This document shows positions 1-7,486 of a DNA stretch of 64,000 bases, piece after piece. A model generated the notes under the pieces. That model was given only the letters and a program-made list of their open reading frames with translations, made no database searches and was not told the DNA's origin. This DNA comes from Planctomycetota bacterium (GTDB taxonomy: Bacteria; Planctomycetota; UBA1135). Each line of letters starts with the position of its first letter. Within the stretch, counting starts at the first letter, position 1. The stretch is from NCBI GenBank assembly GCA_008501825.1, contig QQUA01000009.1, positions 217,857 through 281,856 of the forward strand, given 5' to 3'. Position numbers and translations under genes: made by a program.

Positions 1-552
1 CCGCTTCTTGGCCAACCCGGTCCCGGCCTTCAAAGCCAGCGACACGGCGGTGCCGAAGGCCACTCTTTGGCCAAATCCGGATTCATTTGGAAGCCGGCTC
101 CAAATCACCATGGAAAAGCCGTGCTTGGGAGTATTCAACTGCCGGGTTCGGCGCAGGCCCAGCATCGCCGCCAAAACTCGCAGCATCCACTGATCTTCTT
201 CTGCTGCAAAGGTTTGGCGCAATACGGCCAAACTCCGGGGAGGTCCTTTCTTGGTGTAGAGGGTGGACACCTCGCCGACCCAATCTCGATGGCCGCCCAT
301 CGATTCCGGCAAAAAACACCGGATTTGGATTTTGGTGTCTTCTCGGTTTTGAATGGCGCAGTACACCGAGCGAGCCAGGGGCACGCCAATCCAGGCGGTT
401 CCCGGTAGGCCAGAACGCACTCCGACCAAATCCAGTCGACCTGGGGCGTGCGTAAGCCAAAGTGGCTCCTCAAGTTGCAGAAGATCCCTGGCCTCGCCGC
501 TGAGTAGAGCGGCGAAGGGCCGGAGATTGGACGGGAGAGCGGGTTGTAACAA
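1..552 (-). CDS. GHMP kinase, galactokinase-like (5' part only)
   Basis: This reading frame runs off the left edge, so only about 184 N-terminal residues are visible. Residues near 40-47 read APGRLDLVG, matching the substrate-binding signature at the start of galactokinase-type GHMP sugar kinases (usually GRxNLIGEH). Further on, the ATP-loop region reads LPNESGFGQRVAFGTAVSLA, in the place of the family motif PxxxGLGSSAA. The protein therefore resembles a sugar 1-kinase, but the serine pair of the phosphate loop is replaced. There is no ATG. The only plausible start seen downstream of the in-frame stops is TTG at 552. Substrate cannot be told. Alternatives are an atypical kinase or a non-catalytic member of the family. 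Confidence 0.6.
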   Translation of the reverse strand, partial: MLQPALPSNLRPFAALLSGEARDLLQLEEPLWLTHAPGRLDLVGVRSGLPGTAWIGVPLARSVYCAIQNREDTKIQIRCFLPESMGGHRDWVGEVSTLYTKKGPPRSLAVLRQTFAAEEDQWMLRVLAAMLGLRRTRQLNTPKHGFSMVIWSRLPNESGFGQRVAFGTAVSLALKAGTGLAKKR

Positions 553-706
553 TGGTCCGGACGCCGTATCGCGATCCCTGGCTTAATAGTGTTATGGCGA
601 TGCCGGCCGCATTTCGCAAGTGTCCGAGAAGGAAATCATCGGGTATCCTTTGCACGTTCGGGCGCTTGATTAGTCTTTCGGGACGCCCTCAGCACCCTTC
701 ACCCAC

Positions 707-1969
707 ATGTTCAGGAAGTCTCACACCACTCAGATCCTTCTGGCGGCATTGGTCTTGGTGCCGATTGCCTGCGGCGGAAGCGGCAGCGGTCGCACCGCAA
801 GGCTTGGCGCCGGTGCTGCCGGTTTACCCCCCTTCTTCACTGGAGTCGGGTCCGCCGAGGCCATTTCCCCCACCGAAGTCGTCGTCTCTTGGTCGGACGC
901 CATAGACCAAGTCGGCGAGCCCAACACCCAAAGCATGATTTACCGGGTATACCGGGCCTTTGATCCGGCCTCGGTTTTGCTGGAAAGCGCTTTGATCGGC
1001 ACTACGGACCCCGGCATCACCTCCTTTGTCGACATTGATGCCATTCCGTTTACGACCCACTACTACCGGGTCGAGGCGATCAATACTTTGGGCAATCAAA
1101 CCACGAGTTTGACTTCGGCCACTGCCCGAACTCCCTCTTTGTTCGAAGGCGGTTCCATTGAGTTTTATGGCGACATCGACGCCGATCCCGGGGATCCCCT
1201 CAGCCAGAACATCTTTGAAACCATTGTCGGAAGTAATGGTTTGAATTGTTTGAGCTGCCACACCGACGGTGGCTCCGCCTATCCCTTGGATACCTATGAA
1301 GGCATCATGGCCGGCGTCGGTACCTTCAGCGAGCCGGACAGCTTCGTGATCCCCTTCGATCCGGAAGGAAGTTGGTTGGAATTCGTGGCCCGCTTCAGCG
1401 CCAACCCGATCGATCACCTTCCTTTTGTTTCCGCCGCTGCGGAGATCGCCGCCCTGGAAGCCATTTTGGGAGCCTGGATCAACGAAGGCGCCTTGGAATT
1501 CCCGGATGACCAGCCGCCGGTGTTCGAATTCGACGACATCGACAATGCCGGTAAGTACTACGCCGAGTTCACGGGTTTCGACAAAGTCACCGTGACTTGG
1601 TTCCATGCCAGCGATCCGGAAAGCTTGCCCCCCACCGGAGACACCACCAATCAACTGGAGTACTACATTTACGTCGGCACCAGTTCCAACACCATTGATT
1701 GGGAAAATCCGGCCCGTACCGTCTGCCCCGACGACCTGAATTGGGAAACCGCCGACGAGGTGGTCACCATGAGCCCGATGAAGACCGGTCCGGACAGCTT
1801 GGTCAGTGCTGAATTCGGTTGGTGCGAAGATACGGCCGCCATCGTAATTCGTGCGATTGACGCCGCCGGGCGCAACGAGGTTCTGAGCGATCCTCCGACC
1901 CCGGAAGAAACCAAGCGCCGGCTGCGCAACATGTCGGTCAACGAAAGGGAGATCTTCATCCAGCGATGA
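707..1969 (+). CDS. Lipoprotein with fibronectin-like and CXXCH haem-binding segments
   Basis: The 420-residue product opens with a charged n-region, a hydrophobic stretch and the lipobox IACG, so it should be a lipid-anchored envelope protein. Residues about 45-145 look like a fibronectin type III domain, with the alternating strands and conserved Tyr/Trp of that fold (VVVSWSDA, HYYRVEA). At about residues 181-185 there is CLSCH, the covalent c-type haem site, inside a segment resembling the short cytochrome-c-like domains of planctomycete surface proteins (SGLxCxxCH followed by a hydrophobic anchor and a late SxxPxxHLP). A second beta-rich domain follows. It is monocistronic and ends before a strong terminator. 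No clear ribosome site precedes the ATG. The exact role, electron transfer or haem-containing adhesin, is not known. Confidence 0.7.
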   Translation: MFRKSHTTQILLAALVLVPIACGGSGSGRTARLGAGAAGLPPFFTGVGSAEAISPTEVVVSWSDAIDQVGEPNTQSMIYRVYRAFDPASVLLESALIGTTDPGITSFVDIDAIPFTTHYYRVEAINTLGNQTTSLTSATARTPSLFEGGSIEFYGDIDADPGDPLSQNIFETIVGSNGLNCLSCHTDGGSAYPLDTYEGIMAGVGTFSEPDSFVIPFDPEGSWLEFVARFSANPIDHLPFVSAAAEIAALEAILGAWINEGALEFPDDQPPVFEFDDIDNAGKYYAEFTGFDKVTVTWFHASDPESLPPTGDTTNQLEYYIYVGTSSNTIDWENPARTVCPDDLNWETADEVVTMSPMKTGPDSLVSAEFGWCEDTAAIVIRAIDAAGRNEVLSDPPTPEETKRRLRNMSVNEREIFIQR

Positions 1970-2033
1970 TCTCCCAAGTTCCTGGGTCTATTTCAGACGC
2001 CGGGAATCGTTAGCAACGTGGGACGACCTGAAT

Positions 2034-2067
2034 GGCCGCGGCGGTTTTTCCGCCGTGGCCTTTTTTT
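2034..2067 (+). terminator. Rho-independent terminator after the haem lipoprotein gene
   Basis: A perfect GC-rich stem, GGCCGCGGCGG paired with its near-complement CCGCCGTGGCC (one G-T pair), encloses a T5 loop and is followed directly by seven T residues. It lies 64 bases after the stop of the lipoprotein gene and separates it from the convergent sigma54-activator operon. Confidence 0.85.
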
Positions 2068-2093
2068 GCGAACTTTTCCGCGATCAACGGGGC

Positions 2094-2999
2094 CTAGGAT
2101 TTTGAGTCGGACAAATCGCCGACTTCAATCCGACCTCCCTTGGCGAAAGCCGAGGCCCGCACCAGCTCGTTCTGCAGTTGCCGGATGTTTCCCGGCCAAC
2201 GAGCTTGAGTGAGGGCTTCCATCGCCTGGTCGGAGACTTCGGCAACCGGCATGCCTTCTTCAGCCTGAACCCCAAGCAGATACTTCACCAAAAAAGGAAT
2301 GTCGCCCTGGCGTTCCCGTAACGGCGGCAATTGAATCGAAATCACCGCCAGACGGTAATACAAATCTTCGCGGAAAGCGTTTTCCTGAACTCTTTGCAGC
2401 AAATCCCGGTTGGTGGCGGCGACCACCCGGACGTCCACCTGTTTGGCCACGTTGCCCCCAACTGGACGCACTTCGCCGTTCTGCAGGAAACGCAACAGTT
2501 TGGCTTGCATGTCCGCCGGCATTTCGCCGATCTCGTCCAGGAATAGGGTGCCGCCATCGGCGGCTTCGGCATATCCCTTCCGATTGCGGTGGGCTCCGGT
2601 AAAAGCACCTTTCACGTGCCCGAAGAGTTCGCTTTCCAGCAAGGTGGCGGGGATGGCGGCGCAATTGACGGCGATCATCGGCCCTTTGCGACGAGGCCCG
2701 TTCTGGTGCAAGGCTTTGGCCACCAATTCCTTTCCGGTTCCACTTTCGCCCAAGACCAAAACCGGCACGTCGGTGCGAATGATGCGGGCCAGCACTCCGA
2801 AAACTTCTTCCATGGCCGGAGAAGCGCCGATCATGCCGAACTTCGCGGGAAGCTTTTCGAAGCCTTCCGGCCGCCAGCTTCCCTGGGAGTCGGCCCAGGC
2901 TCGCATCAAAGTCGCCGCTTCTTGCTTTTGCGGCATCTCCCAGCGATCCATGCGATCGAGGAGCTCGCGAACTTCTTCCAATCCCTGATCGATCACCAT
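2094..2999 (-). CDS. Sigma54-type AAA+ activator without DNA-binding domain
   Basis: The 301-residue protein is almost only the central ATPase of bacterial enhancer-binding proteins, which remodel RNA polymerase holding sigma54. It has Walker A GESGTGKE near residue 80, the sigma54-contact loop GAFTGA intact near 131, and Walker B GGTLFLDEIGE near 150. Arginine-finger and sensor regions (FREDLYYRL, WPGNIRQLQNEL) follow. There are only about 55 residues before the ATPase, too few for a receiver, GAF or PAS domain. The protein stops at RIEVGDLSDSKS, so the usual C-terminal Fis-type helix-turn-helix is absent. The start ATG at 2999 overlaps the pgsA stop by 7 bases, so it is translated with that operon. 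It may act in solution without binding an enhancer, or pair with a separate DNA-binding subunit. Confidence 0.88.
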   Translation of the reverse strand: MVIDQGLEEVRELLDRMDRWEMPQKQEAATLMRAWADSQGSWRPEGFEKLPAKFGMIGASPAMEEVFGVLARIIRTDVPVLVLGESGTGKELVAKALHQNGPRRKGPMIAVNCAAIPATLLESELFGHVKGAFTGAHRNRKGYAEAADGGTLFLDEIGEMPADMQAKLLRFLQNGEVRPVGGNVAKQVDVRVVAATNRDLLQRVQENAFREDLYYRLAVISIQLPPLRERQGDIPFLVKYLLGVQAEEGMPVAEVSDQAMEALTQARWPGNIRQLQNELVRASAFAKGGRIEVGDLSDSKS

Positions 3000-3631
3000 T
3001 CCACCTTGGACAAAATCTTGGCACCGCGCAGACAATAATTGGCGCCGGAAATGAGGGTCAATCCAATGACCAACCAAAACAATAAAGCCTGGGCCCAGGG
3101 ATCGCGGAGAAAGTAAAGGAAGGAAAGGCCGAGTTGATCGGGAACTCTTCCAAAGGCGCCCAGAATCACCAAGATATAGGTGGTTTGCAAAGCCATTTTG
3201 GCCTTGCCGAATCCATCGGCGGGAAACTGTTCCCCCCGACTTTCCACCAAACCGCGAAGAGCGGTAACCAAGAACTCCCGGGCCAGAAGAAGGACGACTC
3301 CCCAAACCGGCATCACTTGCCGCATCCAATCACCTTCCTGGTGAAAAAAACTCCCGGCGGCCAAGTAAGCCATCGCACCCAGGGTTAAAACCTTATCCAC
3401 CACGGGGTCCGCCACTCGACCCAGGGAAGTCACCCAGCCGTATTTGCGGGCGATGTAACCGTCCAAAAAATCGGTCAGGCTGGCGGCAGCGTAGAACCAA
3501 AAAGCCCAAGGAGCCAGCGACACTTGCCCATCGGCGGGCGCGAAGCGCATTTGCTCCAAAACCCAGAAGGCCGCCATGGCGAACAACAGCCGACTGAAGG
3601 TGATCAGGTTGGGGATCTGCTTCAGATTCAT
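2993..3631 (-). CDS. pgsA: CDP-diacylglycerol-glycerol-3-phosphate 3-phosphatidyltransferase
   Basis: Membrane enzyme of phosphatidylglycerol synthesis. Residues about 53-80 carry the full CDP-alcohol phosphotransferase motif DG-x2-AR-x8-G-x3-D-x3-D (DGYIAR, then GRVADPVVD), with all catalytic aspartates present. The 212-residue length and the spread of hydrophobic segments fit PgsA. The N-terminus MNLKQIPNLITFSRLL is typical of the family. The ATG at 3631 overlaps the rimO stop as ATGA, which argues for this start over longer upstream options. It is the middle gene of the rimO-pgsA-activator operon, all overlapping and presumably cotranscribed. Confidence 0.92.
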   Translation of the reverse strand: MNLKQIPNLITFSRLLFAMAAFWVLEQMRFAPADGQVSLAPWAFWFYAAASLTDFLDGYIARKYGWVTSLGRVADPVVDKVLTLGAMAYLAAGSFFHQEGDWMRQVMPVWGVVLLLAREFLVTALRGLVESRGEQFPADGFGKAKMALQTTYILVILGAFGRVPDQLGLSFLYFLRDPWAQALLFWLVIGLTLISGANYCLRGAKILSKVEW

Positions 3632-4983
3632 GCCAAGGCGGGATTCTCGGAAGCTTCGGCCAACAAATCGTATTGGTCGGCTCCCACCACGCGGGCCTTC
3701 AGCATAGCGCCGGCCTGCAAGTTTCCAGCAGGATCGGGAATTCGCACCAAGGCGTCCACTTCCGGAGCATCGGCGGCGCTGCGAGCCAGGGCTTCCTGCC
3801 CTTCGCGGCCGTCCACCAAGACTTCGATTTCGCAATCGATCCTGGCCTCTTGGTGCTGCCGATGAATTTCAGCCTGCTGTTCCATAACCGCCTGCAATCG
3901 TTCCATGGCCTCTTCCTCGGAGCAGTGAGACTGAGAGCCTGCCGGGGTATTTTTTTCCGCCGAAAAGGCGAAGGCCCCCAATCGCTCGAAGCGGAACTCG
4001 GCCAGAAAATCCAACAATTCCTGAAATTCGGCTTCACCCTCGCCAGGGTGGCCAACCAGCACTGTGCTGCGAAGGGTCAGGCCGGGGATTTCCCGACGCA
4101 GGCGCTCGAGAATGCGCTCCACGCTCTGCCTCGTGCCACCGCGGCGCATTTGTTTCAAAACCGGGCTGGAGATGTGTTGGATGGGAATGTCCAAATAGGG
4201 AACCACATTGCCATGACGGTTCATCACCTCCACCAAGTCCCACGGGAAGGCGTGGGGATAGGCGTACATAATTCGCAGCCAGGCCAGCCCGGGCACTTGG
4301 GCCAGGCGATCGACCAAATCGGGCAGCCGGGCTCCCCCGGGACCGAAGTCGGTGCCGTAGCCGGTGGTGTCTTCCGCCACCAAAACGACTTCCCGGACCC
4401 CCGCCGCGACCAAGGGCTCCACCTCCTCGACTACGGTGGCCACCTCCTTGCTGCGCTGGCGGCCTCGAATCGCTGGAATGATGCAAAAGGCACATTGGTG
4501 GTCGCAGCCGTGTGAGGGCCGCAAATAGGCGTAGGAGCGGGGCGTTTGCAGCAGCCGGGTCCCCTCGGAGGCTCCGGCCAGACGCCGTCCCCCAGCTCCT
4601 GGTTGGACCCGGCGGCCGCGGAGGACCTCCTCGACGACTCGAGCGATCTGCGAGTAATCGCTCAGCCCCAGCAGGGCGTCCACTTCCGGATATGCCGCCT
4701 CCACCTCGCCGCGGAATTGTTCGGGCAAGCACCCGACCACCACCACCGCCCGCAGCTCCCCTTCCTGCTTGCGGGCCAGAAGTTCCCGGATCCAGCCTTC
4801 CGATTCCTCCCGCGCCGGCCCGATGAAGGAACAGGTGTTCAACACCGCCACGTCGGCTGCGGCGACGTCGTGGGTCAGGGTGAAACCTTCCGCGCCTAGG
4901 CGGCCGAGAATGGTTTCCGAGTCGATCAGATTGCGGGCGCAACCCAGGTGGACCAGGGCCACGCGAATGTCCGGGTTCTTCAC
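3628..4983 (-). CDS. rimO: Ribosomal protein S12 methylthiotransferase
   Basis: Radical-SAM enzyme that adds a methylthio group to an aspartate of ribosomal protein S12. The N-terminal UPF0004 domain shows LGCARNLIDSE and NTCSFIGPA, with the cluster cysteines. The radical-SAM motif is GCDHQCAFC (CxxxCxxC) near residue 160. DTTGYGTD and the IPIQH region are characteristic, and the C-terminal part is a TRAM-like beta domain. I chose the GTG at 4983 because GGAG lies 10 bases upstream and the length (451 residues) fits the family. An in-frame ATG at 5073 would add 30 atypical residues. First gene of the operon with pgsA. Confidence 0.92.
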   Translation of the reverse strand: MKNPDIRVALVHLGCARNLIDSETILGRLGAEGFTLTHDVAAADVAVLNTCSFIGPAREESEGWIRELLARKQEGELRAVVVVGCLPEQFRGEVEAAYPEVDALLGLSDYSQIARVVEEVLRGRRVQPGAGGRRLAGASEGTRLLQTPRSYAYLRPSHGCDHQCAFCIIPAIRGRQRSKEVATVVEEVEPLVAAGVREVVLVAEDTTGYGTDFGPGGARLPDLVDRLAQVPGLAWLRIMYAYPHAFPWDLVEVMNRHGNVVPYLDIPIQHISSPVLKQMRRGGTRQSVERILERLRREIPGLTLRSTVLVGHPGEGEAEFQELLDFLAEFRFERLGAFAFSAEKNTPAGSQSHCSEEEAMERLQAVMEQQAEIHRQHQEARIDCEIEVLVDGREGQEALARSAADAPEVDALVRIPDPAGNLQAGAMLKARVVGADQYDLLAEASENPALA

Positions 4984-5164
4984 GCTGTGAATCTCCGTTC
5001 TGCCGGCGGGGAGGGGTCGTTTCCAGGCTGCCGGCGTGCCCGAGCCGTGGGCCTGGGCAATCAAGCCGGGCATTGTATCCGGGGTGGGCGGCTCCCCGGT
5101 TTAATGAGGCCTCGGCTTCCGTCCGATAGAAAACCGTCCGCTTGGGGTCATCTGCAAGCGGACC

Positions 5165-7444
5165 GTGGGGAGAGATTTGGCAGCCGACCAAGGCCAACGA
5201 CAGGGAAGAAACCAAGGAGTTACCAATCCGGGGGACACGGGCGCTTCCCGGATCGCCGGAATTTATCTGGATGAAGAAGAAGCCCGCCGGCACAAGCAGG
5301 CCCGGGCTTACCAAGTTCACGCGATTCAAACCCCGAAGTTGAGGCTGTTGGGCTTCCTGGCCATCGGGGTGGTCATTTACCTACACAATTGGCTTCTATT
5401 CCAAAACCGGGATTGGGCGGCAACGGGAATCTACTTTGGGACGGTCATCCCCTACAGTTTGGCCACCATCGGGCTCCTGAAACGGTATTACGGGCGCACC
5501 GGCAAGGTGGATTTGGCCACTCTGTTTCTGATCACGGACATTCCCATCTTCGTCCTGGCCATTGCTTTGACCGGTGGGACTTCAAGCTGGTTATTCCCCA
5601 TCTTGCTGGCTCGGGTGGCGGATCAAAGCTTGACCCGATTCATTCGGGTCATGGCCTTTATCCACATAACCCTGGCCGCCTATTTGGGAATGCTTGCGGT
5701 CATCGCCCTGACTTCCGATGCCGAGATTCCATGGCCATCCGAGTTGGCCAAGGTGGTGGTGTTCTATGTCCTAAGCCTTTACATCTCAATGGCGGCTCGC
5801 ACTGCGGACAAGGTTCGACACCGCACCAGCCAAGCAGTTCGAATCGCCAGGCAATCGATTCTGAAACTGCAAAAACAATCGAAACAACTGACCCAGGCCA
5901 AAGAAGAAGCCGAAGAAGCCAGCCGCTTGAAGGACGAATTCCTGGCCAATATCAGCCATGAAATCCGCACCCCGATGAACGGCATCCTAGGCATGGCGGA
6001 ATTGGCCCTGCACACGCCGCTTGCTCCGGAACAGCGGGAATACGTGGAGACGGTGCACAGTTCGGCCAACTCCCTGCTCCGAATCTTGAATGACATTTTG
6101 GATTTCTCCAAACTTCAGGCAGGGCGAATGGTGTTCGTCAACGAACCCTTTTCCTTGCGGGAAACGGCCAGCTCCGTTCTCCGGACCCTGGCGGCAAAAG
6201 CCCACGAAAACGGTTTGGAGCTGATTTGCAACGTGGATGAGAACGTTCCGGATCGCTGGATTGGGGACGCCGGCCGCCTGGGGCAGATTATTTTGAATCT
6301 GGCCGGCAATTCGGTGAAGTTCACCCCGCACGGGGAAGTAGAGGTCGGCGTCCGGAGAATCTCTCGTAAAGGCAAACGCATGGAGTTGCAACTTTCCGTT
6401 CGGGATACCGGCATTGGCATTCCCAAGGATAAGTTGGAGATGATCTTCGACTCCTTCTCGCAAGCGGACGGCTCCCTCACCCGAACCGCCGGCGGCACCG
6501 GCCTGGGCTTGACCATCAGCTCTCACCTGGCCGAACAAATGAACGGCTCCATTTGGGTGGAGAGCGAAGTCGGCCATGGCAGCGTCTTTCATTGCCGTTT
6601 GTGGATGGAGTTGAAGAACCCGGAACAGGAGGAAATGCAATGGCCCGATTGCCTGAACGGCCGCCGGCTGCTGGTTCTGGAACCTCAGGCCAAGACCGCT
6701 CAGGTGATCCAAGATATGGCGAATTGCCTCGGCGGCGACGCTGTCTTGACCTCCACTTGGAATGAGTTTTCCGAAGCCTTTCAAAAACAGAAACCGGACG
6801 GCGTCATCGTCGCCGCCAAATCCCTCGACTCAAAAACTCGAGACCATCCCTGGGACCTTCCGGAGAGCTGTCCCTTGGTATTGACTTTGGAAGCCAGCGC
6901 CGACTCCAGTCCGCAGTTGTGGCCGCAATTGCGCATGTCGCGGCTGTTGAAACCTTTTTCGATTTGGGATCTCCATGCCGCCTTGACCGAAATTTGCGAA
7001 GCCGGGACTCGTTACAGTCCACGGCAGGAACAAGCGCCTCAAACCGAAAAGCACTCCCTGCGGGTTCTCCTAGCTGAAGACAACAAAGTAAATCAAAAGG
7101 TGGCCAAAAGGATGCTGGAGCGCTGGGGCCATCAAGTAGAACTCGCCGACAACGGGGCCATCGCATTGGAAGCAGCCCAAAAGCGTCGTTTCGATCTCAT
7201 TCTGATGGACGTGCAAATGCCGGTCATGGACGGCTATGAAGCGACCCGCCGCATCCGCACTTTGGCTAATGGCGGCAATCGTCGCGTTCCCATCATCGCC
7301 ATGACCGCCCATGCCATGAGTGGTGATCGGGACCGTTGCCTGGCGGCGGGCATGGACGACTACTTAACCAAGCCCTTTCGTCCGGAAGAACTGCAATCTG
7401 TTCTGATTCGCAGCAAACAGCAAAGTCAAAAGTCGCGCAACTAA
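5165..7444 (+). CDS. Hybrid membrane sensor histidine kinase with C-terminal receiver
   Basis: About six hydrophobic segments fill residues 58-215, forming a membrane sensor module without an obvious named domain. A linker helix leads to the dimerisation domain [12 protein letters not shown], with the phospho-acceptor His near 265. The ATPase domain has an N box ([10 protein letters not shown], about 377), DTGIGIP and GGTGLGL (about 440). Residues about 485-600 look like a degenerate receiver without a clear phospho-acceptor. A complete receiver follows at about 633-755, with acceptor Asp in LILMDVQMP and TAHAMSGD. No DNA-binding output is present, so signalling should go by phosphorelay to a partner not seen nearby. 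The start is uncertain: GTG at 5165 gives an unusual hydrophilic leader of about 55 residues. Confidence 0.9.
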   Translation: MGRDLAADQGQRQGRNQGVTNPGDTGASRIAGIYLDEEEARRHKQARAYQVHAIQTPKLRLLGFLAIGVVIYLHNWLLFQNRDWAATGIYFGTVIPYSLATIGLLKRYYGRTGKVDLATLFLITDIPIFVLAIALTGGTSSWLFPILLARVADQSLTRFIRVMAFIHITLAAYLGMLAVIALTSDAEIPWPSELAKVVVFYVLSLYISMAARTADKVRHRTSQAVRIARQSILKLQKQSKQLTQAKEEAEEASRLKDEFLANISHEIRTPMNGILGMAELALHTPLAPEQREYVETVHSSANSLLRILNDILDFSKLQAGRMVFVNEPFSLRETASSVLRTLAAKAHENGLELICNVDENVPDRWIGDAGRLGQIILNLAGNSVKFTPHGEVEVGVRRISRKGKRMELQLSVRDTGIGIPKDKLEMIFDSFSQADGSLTRTAGGTGLGLTISSHLAEQMNGSIWVESEVGHGSVFHCRLWMELKNPEQEEMQWPDCLNGRRLLVLEPQAKTAQVIQDMANCLGGDAVLTSTWNEFSEAFQKQKPDGVIVAAKSLDSKTRDHPWDLPESCPLVLTLEASADSSPQLWPQLRMSRLLKPFSIWDLHAALTEICEAGTRYSPRQEQAPQTEKHSLRVLLAEDNKVNQKVAKRMLERWGHQVELADNGAIALEAAQKRRFDLILMDVQMPVMDGYEATRRIRTLANGGNRRVPIIAMTAHAMSGDRDRCLAAGMDDYLTKPFRPEELQSVLIRSKQQSQKSRN

Positions 7445-7468
7445 GGGCCGGCAACCCTCAAGGCCCTT
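7443..7468. terminator. Hairpin between convergent genes
   Basis: AAGGGCC at 7443-7449 pairs with GGCCCTT at 7462-7468 in the 42-base gap between the sensor kinase and ftsK. No T-run follows on either strand, so it would be a weak bidirectional or Rho-assisted stop at best. Confidence 0.35.
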
Positions 7469-7486
7469 CCGGTGATTCCCGGAAGT

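Noticed and set aside
4034..5329. Long arginine/glycine-rich minus-strand frame over rimO
   Set aside because: Shadow frame of rimO, with low-complexity composition caused by high GC.
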